Shown here in pieces: positions 19,776 to 28,000 of a DNA stretch of 64,000 nucleotides (the stretch's first letter is position 1; every line of letters begins with the position of its first letter). The notes beneath the pieces were generated by a model. That model saw only the letters and a program-made list of their open reading frames with translations, was not told the origin of the DNA and searched no databases. This DNA is from Mangrovibacter plantisponsor (GTDB lineage: Bacteria > Pseudomonadota > Gammaproteobacteria > Enterobacterales > Enterobacteriaceae): positions 355,980 to 419,979 of the forward strand of contig NZ_QGTS01000001.1 of NCBI RefSeq assembly GCF_003182475.1. The letters run 5' to 3'. A program made the translations under genes and the position numbers.

Positions 19776-20675
19776 GTGGCACGAGAAAATCTTAATGATC
19801 TCATGGCATTTATTGCTGTAGCCCGGGAGAAAAGCTTTACGCGTGCTGCGGCTATTCTGGGCGTATCGCAATCAGCATTAAGCCACAGTATGCGCACTCT
19901 GGAATCGCGCCTGGGGATGAAATTACTGACGCGAACCACACGCAGTATTGCACTGACAGATATTGGGCAAACCATGTTTGAAGACCTGGGGCCATATATT
20001 GATGGCATTCAGGACAGGTTGCAGTCGCTAAAAGATCTCAATAGCAAAGCATCAGGCACTGTGCGTATTTCAACGTCTGATTATGCAATAGGTTCGGTTA
20101 TCTGGCCGAAACTGGAACCGCTCCTGAAAGAATACCCTGACATCAACCTTGAGTTGATAGATGATTATGCATTGACCGATATTGTCTCTGGCCGCTTTGA
20201 CGCAGGCACACGCCTTGGTGAGCAAATTACTAACGGCATGATCTCCGTGCGTATTGGCCCGGATGTCCGTTTTGCTGTTGTCGGTTCACCTGGCTATTTT
20301 TCCCGTAACCCTCATCCCACTCATCCCAATGATCTTATTGACCATAACTGTATCAACCTGCGGTTTCCTACTCATGGAAACCTGTATGTCTGGGAGTTTG
20401 AAAAGGAAGGCAAAAGCATTAATGTAAAGGTGAGCGGCCAGTTGGTATTCAGCCGTATCTACCAAAATCTTCAGGCAGCATTGAATGGCTATGGGCTCGC
20501 CCATGTACCAAGAGATATTGCAGAACAACATATTGCCAGAGGCGAATTAATCAGTGTGCTTGAGGACTGGTGCCCATACTGGGATGGCTACTATATTTAC
20601 TACCCAGAGAACCGCAACCTTTCAAAAGCATTTCAAATAGTTGTTGATGCTTTACGGCATTATAAACACCCTTAA
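19776..20675 (+). CDS. LysR-family transcriptional regulator
   Basis: 299 residues, the usual length of the family. The N-terminal winged helix reads DLMAFIAVAREKSFTRAAAILGVSQSALSHSMRTLESRLGMKLLTRTTRSIALTDIG in outline, followed by a periplasmic-binding-like effector domain from about residue 90. The start is GTG with GAGAGG a few bases before it. It follows the DUF3737-lyase pair in the same direction after a 136-base gap with an inverted repeat and is the likely local regulator. It resembles the large YafC/DmlR-type branch; the effector is unknown. Confidence 0.85.
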   Translation: MARENLNDLMAFIAVAREKSFTRAAAILGVSQSALSHSMRTLESRLGMKLLTRTTRSIALTDIGQTMFEDLGPYIDGIQDRLQSLKDLNSKASGTVRISTSDYAIGSVIWPKLEPLLKEYPDINLELIDDYALTDIVSGRFDAGTRLGEQITNGMISVRIGPDVRFAVVGSPGYFSRNPHPTHPNDLIDHNCINLRFPTHGNLYVWEFEKEGKSINVKVSGQLVFSRIYQNLQAALNGYGLAHVPRDIAEQHIARGELISVLEDWCPYWDGYYIYYPENRNLSKAFQIVVDALRHYKHP

Positions 20676-20730
20676 ACAAGCGACATTGCTCTTGCTGTAG
20701 AAACCAGAGTAGGGATTACCTAAAAACTTG

Positions 20731-21714
20731 TTACTGCCGCCGGGCCTCTGCGGCAGGCAATATTTCAGCCCCCTGGCCACCAAACTGCTTTCTCAACCCT
20801 TCAATATCCCGCTTTGGCGATAAACCAAAAAGCTGATTATATTCACGGCTGAAGTGCGACGGGCTTTCATAACCCACCTGGAAAGCCGCACTGGCTGCTT
20901 TCATTCCTTCACTGAACATCAGGCGGCGGGCTTCAGTCAGCCTTAACCATTTTTGGTACTGTAAAGGGCTCATGGCTGTGAACTGGCGAAAATGCTGATA
21001 CAGGCTGGACGGGCTCATTTGCACACAGGATGCCAGCTCATCAACACGCAAAGGTTGAGCATAGTGCTCTTTCAACCAGGTGATGGCACGGGAAACCCGA
21101 TGCCCCTGGCTGCCGACAGAAGCTATCTGCCCAAGCCGTGCCCCCTGGTCACTGCGCAGCAACCGATAATGGATTTCCCGTTCAATAAGTGGTGCCAAAA
21201 CAGCAACAGATTCGGGTTCATCCAACAAATCAATTAACCGTTTGAAAGGCTCCAGTATCGCTGTTGTTAGCATGCCTAACCCAATACCAGAGTCTGGCCC
21301 TCGGGCCTGCCCAGAGGGGAATAACACGCTATCCTGAGCCATCAACTCAGCCATAATGCGTAAATCAAGCCGAAACGCAAACCCGAGGCAGGGTTTTTCC
21401 GGGCTGGCTTCCAGCACCTGAGAATAAGCAGGAATATCCAGCGAAGTAATCAAAAAGCGGCTGGTGTTATAAGGGTAGGCTTCACCCGCAACCAGAATCT
21501 GTTTTTCACCCTGCACTGCCACCACAATACTGGTTTCAACCAGGCAAAGCGCGGGGGGCGCAGGCCTGTCTCGGTGAAACAAGCTAAGGCCGTTAATCAC
21601 ACTCGGATAATCTTTATTACCACCAACACGATGCGCAACACTTTCTGCTATTTGGGCTCTTATCCTCTCGAATGTGGCTGTTTCACTGTTATCTGGCATC
21701 GCATTATCTTGCAT
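20731..21714 (-). CDS. AraC-family regulator, YqhC-like (AraC_N domain)
   Basis: A 327-residue regulator. The N-terminal half (about 30-180) is of the AraC_N type, with LCLVETSIVVAVQGEKQILVAGEAYPYN. The C-terminal half carries two helix-turn-helix units, RVDELASCVQMSPSSLYQHFRQ and KAASAAFQVGYESPSHFSREYNQLFG. This is the plan of E. coli YqhC, the aldehyde-responsive activator of yqhD-dkgA. The start has AAGGAGAG seven bases upstream. It is divergent from an alcohol dehydrogenase gene, and an aldo/keto reductase gene is 3 kb away, which supports a similar role. The direct target is inferred from position only. Confidence 0.87.
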   Translation of the reverse strand: MQDNAMPDNSETATFERIRAQIAESVAHRVGGNKDYPSVINGLSLFHRDRPAPPALCLVETSIVVAVQGEKQILVAGEAYPYNTSRFLITSLDIPAYSQVLEASPEKPCLGFAFRLDLRIMAELMAQDSVLFPSGQARGPDSGIGLGMLTTAILEPFKRLIDLLDEPESVAVLAPLIEREIHYRLLRSDQGARLGQIASVGSQGHRVSRAITWLKEHYAQPLRVDELASCVQMSPSSLYQHFRQFTAMSPLQYQKWLRLTEARRLMFSEGMKAASAAFQVGYESPSHFSREYNQLFGLSPKRDIEGLRKQFGGQGAEILPAAEARRQ

Positions 21715-21924
21715 GGTCTCTCCTTATTCTGGCTGTGGTAAGCAATATATTCCTTTACGACCGCTGTCGATTAAAAGATCTGCCAGATGGAGGATCAGGC
21801 AAGAAATTTGCCGGTTCTGTATATCAACAACTTATTTGGTAGTGCCAGGATATTCCACTATCTCCCGTCAATAACCACCCAAATTTCGACATCAATGATC
21901 ATCGATTTTAAAAGGAGTACAACG

Positions 21925-23097
21925 ATGAGTGAAGATAATGAACTGAGCCGCAGAGAGTTTGTCGTACGCTCTGGCGCGGTGGTCGGTGCAGGTATGCTTA
22001 TGAGCAGCCCTCTGGGAGTACTGGCTGCAGATGGAAAAGAAGCTACCACTAAATCGCGCGGTTATGCCGCTTTTGATACCTCAGGCAAGCTCGCACCATG
22101 GACCTTTGAACGCCGCACACCAGGCGACAACGATATTCTTATCGAAACTAAGTATGCCAGTATCTGCCATTCAGATATCCACCAAATGAAAGGCCACTGG
22201 GGTGTACAAAAATACCCTCAGGTTCCTGGACACGAAATTGTCGGTATTGTTACCGCGGTAGGTAAAAACGTGACCCGCTTTAAAGTGGGAGACCGGGCGG
22301 GTGTGGGATGCATGGTTAACAGCACGCTGCCACGTAATAAACTCGCCACTTTGGAAAATGTCGAACAATACAGCCCGGCGACAATTTTCACCTACGGTTA
22401 CCCGGAAAAAGATTCACCAACCGGTATTTCTCAGGGTGGGTATTCGACAAATCTTGTGGTGCGTGACCACTTCGCAGTACATATTCCGGACAACATCAGT
22501 TTTGAGGAAGCAGCTCCGTTGCTGTGCGCAGGCATTACCACTTATTCTCCACTGATGCAGGCGAAAATAACTAAAGGCATGAAAGTCGGTGTTGCAGGCA
22601 TTGGCGGCCTTGGTCATATGGCTATAAAAATTGCTGTATCCAAAGGTGCCGAAGTGTATGCCTTTACTACCTCACCTTCCAAAGTTAAAGATATTCTGGC
22701 TTTTGGTGCGAAAGAAGCCATTGTGGTTGATGACCCCAGCAAAATGGCCCCGTATCAGGGCAAACTGGACTATCTGATTTCCACTATCCCTTATCAATAT
22801 GATGTCGCAACCTATGTTTCTGTTGTTAAACCTTATGGCACCTTTACTCAGGTTGGTATGCCGGTAGGTTTCCAGTTGTCGCTTAATGCGCTGAATCTGG
22901 CCGCAAGCCGGGTGAACTTTAATGCCTCGCTGATTGGCGGCATGAAAGAAACGCAGGAAGTCGTTGATTACTGCGCTGACAACAAAGTTCTGCCGCAGAT
23001 CCAGATTATTAAAGCAGAACAAATCAATGAAGCATGGGAAAACGTCGTGAATAAAAAAGCACGTTATCGCTATGTAATTGATGCGGCAACACTATAA
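21925..23097 (+). CDS. Zinc-type NAD(P)-dependent alcohol dehydrogenase with twin-arginine signal
   Basis: Medium-chain dehydrogenase of 390 residues related to YahK-type cinnamyl alcohol dehydrogenases. Residues 1-36 are a twin-arginine signal (SRREFVV at 8-14, a hydrophobic stretch to about 30, then GVLAADG), so export to the periplasm is likely. Catalytic zinc ligands are present: Cys81, His103-Glu104 and Cys201; the nucleotide motif GVAGIGGLG is at 222-230. The structural-zinc loop after Cys129, which has four cysteines in YahK, reads GCMVNSTLPRNKLATL and has lost them. ATG 21925 has AAAGGAG at proper spacing; a longer frame to 21787 is unsupported. It is divergent from a YqhC-like regulator. 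Confidence 0.88.
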   Translation: MSEDNELSRREFVVRSGAVVGAGMLMSSPLGVLAADGKEATTKSRGYAAFDTSGKLAPWTFERRTPGDNDILIETKYASICHSDIHQMKGHWGVQKYPQVPGHEIVGIVTAVGKNVTRFKVGDRAGVGCMVNSTLPRNKLATLENVEQYSPATIFTYGYPEKDSPTGISQGGYSTNLVVRDHFAVHIPDNISFEEAAPLLCAGITTYSPLMQAKITKGMKVGVAGIGGLGHMAIKIAVSKGAEVYAFTTSPSKVKDILAFGAKEAIVVDDPSKMAPYQGKLDYLISTIPYQYDVATYVSVVKPYGTFTQVGMPVGFQLSLNALNLAASRVNFNASLIGGMKETQEVVDYCADNKVLPQIQIIKAEQINEAWENVVNKKARYRYVIDAATL

Positions 23098-23124
23098 GTT
23101 CCGCAAAAACGACTAATCAGGAAA

Positions 23125-23148
23125 AGAAAGGCACCGAAGTGCCTTTCT
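23125..23148. terminator. Bidirectional stem-loop between convergent genes
   Basis: AGAAAGGCAC (23125-23134) pairs with GTGCCTTTCT (23139-23148) over a CGAA loop, between the ends of the alcohol dehydrogenase gene and the convergent Ser/Thr-rich gene. The T tract is better on the minus strand (TTTTCC). Confidence 0.7.
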
Positions 23149-23186
23149 GGCATAGTTTTACTAACCCGTTAATTCATAACCAGATA

Positions 23187-23801
23187 TCAGGCAACTTCAT
23201 CAACCATGTTACTGCCCTGATTCGCCGACAATGTGGACGCAAAACTCTGCAAAACAGAACTGAGCGTGGCATTGCTACTACTTTGCCCCAGACTGGCGAG
23301 CATAGAGCTGAAAGCACTTTGCAGGTCACTGATTTCAGTGCCTGATGATGAACTGGTTGTTGAACTGGAAGAAGAAGCCAGCTCGCTAATCAGCGCATTC
23401 AGGTCGGTCTGCATCGGGTTTTCTGATGACGAATCTGCCACCACAGTTGGCGGTGGTGGCGGCGCATCTGTGTCTGTTGATTGTGCCGCAGGTGCGGACA
23501 TACTGTGCATGGCAGCCATCAAAACCTGGATAAACTGCCCGACAGCCTGTTCAGTATCTGCCGTTGATGCAGTACTGGACGTATCCGTATCTGTTGCTGT
23601 GGTATCTGCGCTACTGAGTGTAATACCAGACTCAGAAAGCGCATTAGCCAGTGCGCTGTAAATGCCACCGCTCCCGGAATGGCGCGTGGTAGCCTTTTGC
23701 ACTTCAGACACATCAGTTGTTGCCAGGACACTACTGGTACTACTGACTGAAGGAACATACGACAAGGGATAAGTCGTATACCCCGATAGTGATGAGACCA
23801 T
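23187..23801 (-). CDS. Ser/Thr-rich low-complexity protein of unknown function
   Basis: A 204-residue product that I do not recognise. It is rich in serine, threonine, alanine and aspartate, has no cysteine and no signal peptide. It contains a PPPPPP run near the middle and long serine stretches. Two helical segments stand out: SGGIYSALANALSESG and EQAVGQFIQVLMAAMHSMS. A third amphipathic part is near the end (DLQSAFSSMLASLGQ). ATG 23801 with TGGAGA eight bases upstream is the best start; an ATG at 23825 lacks a ribosome site. The overall pattern (short ordered helices in a disordered Ser-rich chain) recalls secreted or surface-assembly proteins, but this is only an impression. Confidence 0.6.
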   Translation of the reverse strand: MVSSLSGYTTYPLSYVPSVSSTSSVLATTDVSEVQKATTRHSGSGGIYSALANALSESGITLSSADTTATDTDTSSTASTADTEQAVGQFIQVLMAAMHSMSAPAAQSTDTDAPPPPPTVVADSSSENPMQTDLNALISELASSSSSTTSSSSGTEISDLQSAFSSMLASLGQSSSNATLSSVLQSFASTLSANQGSNMVDEVA

Positions 23802-24542
23802 TGTCAAATCTCCAGATATGTTCATGAATGAACGGAGGAGTGCCAGAAGCAAGTCCTTTCAGGCATGTAATATTGCACCTGCCAATGCAGGCAACCAACA
23901 CGAACCAGTGTGCGGGAGGATTGTTTGCATTAAGCCGGGTACAAAACCGCAAGTGAAACAGCCTGGCGGACTGGATTAGCACATGTGCGTTGCAGGAATG
24001 CATTGCACAGCCTTAAGGCAAATCACCCTGAGGTGAAATAGCCAGTTACAGCTTCTGTTTCATTGAACAAAGGACAACAAACCCAACAAAAATAAACCCA
24101 ATAATAATAAATACGTTATGGCAGTATTTATAACCTGATAGCGATAGCCGGTTCCTTGCCACTCACAGGTACTTGTTATGATTTCCTTCTTTCCAGGCTG
24201 AAAAAACAGTCTGGCTGTATGATTTAACCAAAATTAATCACCAGCTAATCGCAGGAATAGCGATAAAGAAAGATACTGATTTACGGTTTTACCTGAGCTT
24301 AAACAGTATTTAACGCCAGACAAACACAAACCAGGCATGATTTGTGTGCAACTAAAGGAAATGTCTAAAGTAAAAAGCCGACAGGCGGGGGCTGTTTTCC
24401 CTGGAGATAATACAGCTACGAAACCGGGTCTGGCATCACCCAGACCAGGCCAAAAAACCTGCTGGTACTCAGAATAAATCAACGCAATACCCGCACCACT
24501 TATTGTGCTGGAAAGTGGCCCGGGTATTGACGAACCCGGTGG
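23802..24542. other. Long non-coding gap before the aldo/keto reductase gene
   Basis: 741 bases without a convincing gene. The left part is the promoter region of the Ser/Thr-rich gene. Around 24060-24120 the sequence is A-rich. GGTCTGG (24427-24433) pairs with CCAGACC (24440-24446), and CCGGGT (24520-24525) pairs with ACCCGG (24534-24539) just past the reductase stop, a possible weak terminator. Open frames here (up to 87 codons) lack ribosome sites and have composition unlike the neighbours. Confidence 0.5.
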
Positions 24543-25412
24543 TCAGTCGTGGATTTTCACACCAAGGCAGCCACGAACGAATTCAGGATTAAAGTGTTTT
24601 ACTGCTTCGCCAACGTAGCCTTCATCCAGCGAACTGATTTGAGCCATTTCGCCATCCGTAAGTGAGAAATCCCAGACAGCAAAGTTCTCTTCAATACGTT
24701 CCTGGCGCGTGGATTTAGGGATAACCGTTACACCACGTTGCAGATTCCAGCGCAAAATAACCTGAGCAATGGTTTTGTTATGGGTGCTGGCAATGCTTTG
24801 CAGCATTTCATTTTCATAAGGGTTATGCCGCCCCCCCGCTAACGGAGCCCAGGCTTCAGGCTGAACGTTGTAGTATTTCATGGTTTCAAGTGCATCCGGT
24901 TGTGCAAAGTAAGGATGCAATTCGACCTGGTTTACCATGGGTTTGATTCTGACAGTTTCGCAGAAATTTGCTAATACGTGCGCATAGAAATTGGACACCC
25001 CAATTGCTTTCAGTTTCCCGGTGTCATATGCATCTTCCAGAGCGCGCCACGCACTGAAGTAATCCCCCATTGCCTGATGCAGTAAGTAGAGGTCAAAATA
25101 TTCTAACCCCGATTTTTCCAGCGATGCTCCGATACCGGCTTTCGCCATATCGTAGTCAGCCATATCCTGCACCCACAGTTTGGATGTGATAAATAATTCC
25201 TCGCGGGTACACAGACCTTCTGCGATAGCTTCACGAACAGCATCACCAACAGCATCTTCATTGCCGTAAACGGCTGCGGTATCGATAAGGCGATAACCTG
25301 CCCGAATTGCACTCAACACGGACTGTTTACATTCTTCTTTATCGGTTACCTTAAACACACCAAAACCTGCCATCGGCATTTTAAGGTTGTTGCTTAATAC
25401 TGAATATTCCAC
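24543..25412 (-). CDS. Aldo/keto reductase (2,5-diketogluconate reductase-like)
   Basis: NAD(P)H-dependent (beta/alpha)8 reductase of 289 residues. The catalytic tetrad is visible: Asp in YRLIDTAAVYGNE with Tyr five residues later, Lys in FITSKLWVQ, and the position of His in YFDLYLLHQAMGDY. The cofactor-binding end reads VTVIPKSTRQERIEENFAVWDFSL. The family reduces aldehydes and ketones; substrate not predictable. I choose GTG 25412 (VEYSVLSN), seven bases after GAGGAG; a TTG 24 bases upstream would overlap that ribosome site. It lies downstream of an AraC-type gene on the same strand. Confidence 0.87.
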   Translation of the reverse strand: MEYSVLSNNLKMPMAGFGVFKVTDKEECKQSVLSAIRAGYRLIDTAAVYGNEDAVGDAVREAIAEGLCTREELFITSKLWVQDMADYDMAKAGIGASLEKSGLEYFDLYLLHQAMGDYFSAWRALEDAYDTGKLKAIGVSNFYAHVLANFCETVRIKPMVNQVELHPYFAQPDALETMKYYNVQPEAWAPLAGGRHNPYENEMLQSIASTHNKTIAQVILRWNLQRGVTVIPKSTRQERIEENFAVWDFSLTDGEMAQISSLDEGYVGEAVKHFNPEFVRGCLGVKIHD

Positions 25413-25590
25413 GGTTGAGCTCCTCTGCCATCTCAAGGCATCATTCTAGAATAAAAGTATCCATGTAATTAATATGCAAAATAAGATATGACTTGTGAGC
25501 AGAACTCATTAATCAGACACTCGCTGTTTGCGGGCAAAGCGGGAAAGCTTGCACAAGGAATAAGGCCGCCAGGAGCCAGAAACAACAATC

Positions 25591-26328
25591 TTAGCAACGC
25601 GCCAGAACCTGAAACTGCCCCGGGGTCATACCCATAAACCGCCTGAAAACCACAATAAATGCGCTCACATTCTCATAGCCCACCAATAAAGCAGCCTGAG
25701 AAACTGGCGTACCACTCTGTAAAAATTCCAACGAGCGCAATACCCGCGCCTTTTGCTTCCACTGACTGAATGTTAACCCTGTCTGCTGCATAAAAAGCCG
25801 GCTTAATGTCCGCACACTTAACCCAGCCTGTTTAGCCATGACTGACTGAGATAACACATCCCCGGTGCCCGCTAATACAAACTGCGCAACCTGTTTTGCC
25901 CGTGCATCTGCAGGAAGAGAGAGTTGCGACAACGCGGGTGTGGCCTGTTCGATTTCGTCCACCAAAACCTGTTCCAGGTGCATTAAGTATGGTGAATGAA
26001 CGCCAGCCGGAACTCGCTCACTGACCTTCTGTAATAACAACTGCAAAAAAGGGGAAGCGGTGCGAATACAGGGCAACAAAGGAAGTAGTAAAGTTCCTGT
26101 GGGGCTACAGTGCAGAATCTCTCCACGGGCATCAACAGGCATCCAGGCACTGTGTGGTATTTCTGCAGGGATCCACCCTATAACCCCTGGCGTTACCGCC
26201 CAGTGCGTGTGTTCAGCCTCAATCATGATAATGCCCCGGGTAACCCAATACAGTTGCCTGGTTGAATGACGGTGGCTCGGGGTATGGTGTTTAGCTGTAT
26301 GGTTCAGGGGCTCTGTGCTTTTTATCAT
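25591..26328 (-). CDS. AraC-family regulator with N-terminal cupin
   Basis: 245 residues. The N-terminal cupin part has the pattern HHTPSHRHSTRQLYWVTRG and the IPAEIPHSAWM loop. The C-terminal DNA-binding part has two helix-turn-helix units, SQSVMAKQAGLSVRTLSRLFMQQTG and PVSQAALLVGYENVSAFIVVFRRFMG. The architecture is that of the NimR/YeaM-type regulators. It is divergent from a small NTF2-like gene with a 99-base gap that contains a 13-bp palindrome (CAGGGT-T-ACCCTG at 26360-26372), a candidate operator. The effector is unknown. A 178-base gap separates it from the aldo/keto reductase gene downstream on the same strand. Confidence 0.86.
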   Translation of the reverse strand: MIKSTEPLNHTAKHHTPSHRHSTRQLYWVTRGIIMIEAEHTHWAVTPGVIGWIPAEIPHSAWMPVDARGEILHCSPTGTLLLPLLPCIRTASPFLQLLLQKVSERVPAGVHSPYLMHLEQVLVDEIEQATPALSQLSLPADARAKQVAQFVLAGTGDVLSQSVMAKQAGLSVRTLSRLFMQQTGLTFSQWKQKARVLRSLEFLQSGTPVSQAALLVGYENVSAFIVVFRRFMGMTPGQFQVLARC

Positions 26329-26427
26329 GTTGGCCGATTCGCGTTATTGATTGTCACCTCAGGGTTACCCTGGCTGAACAGATAAGGCATATCCTCCGGT
26401 GACAGTAAATCACACGAGGTAACACCT

Positions 26428-26820
26428 GTGGATAACCATATCCCACTGATAAGCGGAGCACTGGAAGCAGTAATTACCAGCCCCGAATATAACGAGAAAA
26501 TATTAGAGACTTTTTTTGCCCCGAACTACCACCAGAGGGTGAACGGTATTGAGCTTGATTACACTCAGTTTGTCGCACATCTGTCACAACTGAGGCAACT
26601 CACCACGGCGATGGAACTCAACATTCTGGCTATCGCGCAACAAGAGGACAAGGTACTGACTCACCACCTGGTCGACGTATCCAAAAAAAATGGCGGGCAT
26701 GTGCTGACCGAAGTGTTTGCCAGCTTCACTGTGGATCACGGGCTAATTATTGGCTGCCAGGAGCTCACCCGGCTCATTGAAGGCCAGGCGGAAGATACAT
26801 ATCTGGGGAGTGTGCGCTGA
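26428..26820 (+). CDS. SnoaL/NTF2-like protein
   Basis: 130 residues with the size and pattern of a SnoaL-like NTF2 fold: an N-terminal helix ending FFAPNYHQRVNGIELDYTQFVAHLSQLR, then beta-strands (MELNILAIAQQEDKVLTHHLVDV, HVLTEVFASFTVDHGLIIGCQELTRLI). Such proteins are small isomerases, hydrolases or ligand binders; the role here is unknown. The start is GTG with GAGGT nine bases upstream. It is divergent from the cupin-AraC regulator and is its most likely target. Confidence 0.75.
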   Translation: MDNHIPLISGALEAVITSPEYNEKILETFFAPNYHQRVNGIELDYTQFVAHLSQLRQLTTAMELNILAIAQQEDKVLTHHLVDVSKKNGGHVLTEVFASFTVDHGLIIGCQELTRLIEGQAEDTYLGSVR

Positions 26821-26973
26821 AGAGTTAAATCATTTCAATAAATTAATGTTTTTTGCTCTGCCCGTACTGGCAATGCTACGCATTCATACATAACCATTGC
26901 CGTTCCCTCCGGCAATAGTTATGTTGTTCAGGCTCTGACTGGGTAAATGACGTCCAATAAAACAGGAATGCAT

Positions 26974-27786
26974 ATGACAATAAATTCGCAATCAATAATT
27001 AGTTACTCTGCCATTGAACTTAGTGAAATAATGAATGCCTGTTTTGAGCGCTATGTCATTCCTATAAAAACCACCCCGGAATATTTTATCTCTCGTTTTA
27101 TATCTGAAGGAATAAGCTTCAATGATTCCTGTGTCTGGAAAGATGGGGAGAACATTGTTGCAATCACTATTATCTGCCTGCGAAGTAACAAAGCGCGCCT
27201 TGCTGCTTTTGCACTCGCACCGGAGTATCGTGGCAAAGGCTTAGCTAAAAAACTATTAAATTATTCCTTTCAAAAACTGAAAGAAAAGAACATACAAGAG
27301 ATCCATTTAGAAGTCATTCAGGAAAATCATGTCGGCGTAGAGCTATATAACTCACTTGGGTTTAATATCACCCGTGATTTAGTAGGATTTAAATCACAAA
27401 GTAATAATAAAAAGAGCGAAGTGGAATTTATCTCTGGTTCATACGATGAGCTGGTGAAGGATATCTGCAGGCAGTCGCCCCTTGAAGTACAGTGGCTGAT
27501 CTCCCCATTATCTTTTCATACTATCCCGTGTAAAATCCTTAATTATGTAAATAAAGGATGGGCTGTGCTGGACACTTTATCTGGCACTGAACAATTACGC
27601 TATATTTTCATTACCCCAGAGTACAGGCGTCAGGGTTTTGCTACCAACTTTTTACGCGATATATCTGTTGCATACCCAGGAATTACCACTCCCGTTGCAA
27701 TCCCCGGAGAGCTACAAAGAATGTACTTACAGGCAGGCTTTTTTGAACTCCCCATCAAGCAGTACGAAATGGTATTAACCTTATGA
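26974..27786 (+). CDS. Tandem GNAT-family N-acetyltransferase
   Basis: 270 residues. The first GNAT unit (about 5-140) has the acetyl-CoA motif RLAAFALAPEYRGKGLAKKLL at 75-95 and the ELYNSLGFNITRDLVGF end. A second, degenerate unit follows, with YIFITPEYRRQGFATNFL near 205-222 and YLQAGFFELPIKQYEM at the end. The acceptor is unknown. Codon use is more AT-rich than in the neighbouring genes, which together with the position next to a tRNA gene suggests transfer. Starts at 26947 and 26968 are also possible; I prefer ATG 26974 because AGGA lies six bases upstream. Confidence 0.8.
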   Translation: MTINSQSIISYSAIELSEIMNACFERYVIPIKTTPEYFISRFISEGISFNDSCVWKDGENIVAITIICLRSNKARLAAFALAPEYRGKGLAKKLLNYSFQKLKEKNIQEIHLEVIQENHVGVELYNSLGFNITRDLVGFKSQSNNKKSEVEFISGSYDELVKDICRQSPLEVQWLISPLSFHTIPCKILNYVNKGWAVLDTLSGTEQLRYIFITPEYRRQGFATNFLRDISVAYPGITTPVAIPGELQRMYLQAGFFELPIKQYEMVLTL

Positions 27787-27836
27787 TGAGGCTAATCTCT
27801 GCATTTTTTAAGCATAAAAATGAATATGGGAAATCA

Positions 27837-27910
27837 TGGAGCGGGTGAAGGGAATCGAACCCTCGTATAGAGCTTGGGAAGCTCTCGTTCTACCATTGAA
27901 CTACACCCGC
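27837..27910 (-). tRNA. glyU: tRNA-Gly(CCC)
   Basis: 74 nt including the encoded CCA. The acceptor stem pairs GCGGGTG with CACCCGC. The D-loop contains AGTTCAATGGTAGAA, the anticodon stem AGAGC/GCTCT encloses the loop TTCCCAA (anticodon CCC), and the T-arm is GAGGGTTCGATTCCCTT. It differs from E. coli glyU by little more than one compensated acceptor pair. As in E. coli it is next to actS. It is also the point where conserved gene order begins. Confidence 0.97.
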
Positions 27911-28000
27911 ACTGGAAGTGCGTAACGCATTATAGACATTTGAAATTGATTAACAAGAGCCGTACGAACTGAGTGCTGTCATTTTAAGCAACCGCCCTGC

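Noticed and set aside
23233..23661. 142-codon plus-strand frame overlapping the Ser/Thr-rich gene
   Set aside because: The minus-strand frame is longer, has a ribosome site and a terminator; the plus-strand frame is a mirror of Ser codons giving Glu/Val/Ala runs.
23740..24003. 87-codon minus-strand frame before the Ser/Thr-rich gene
   Set aside because: No ribosome site, partly overlaps the better-supported gene, composition not protein-like.
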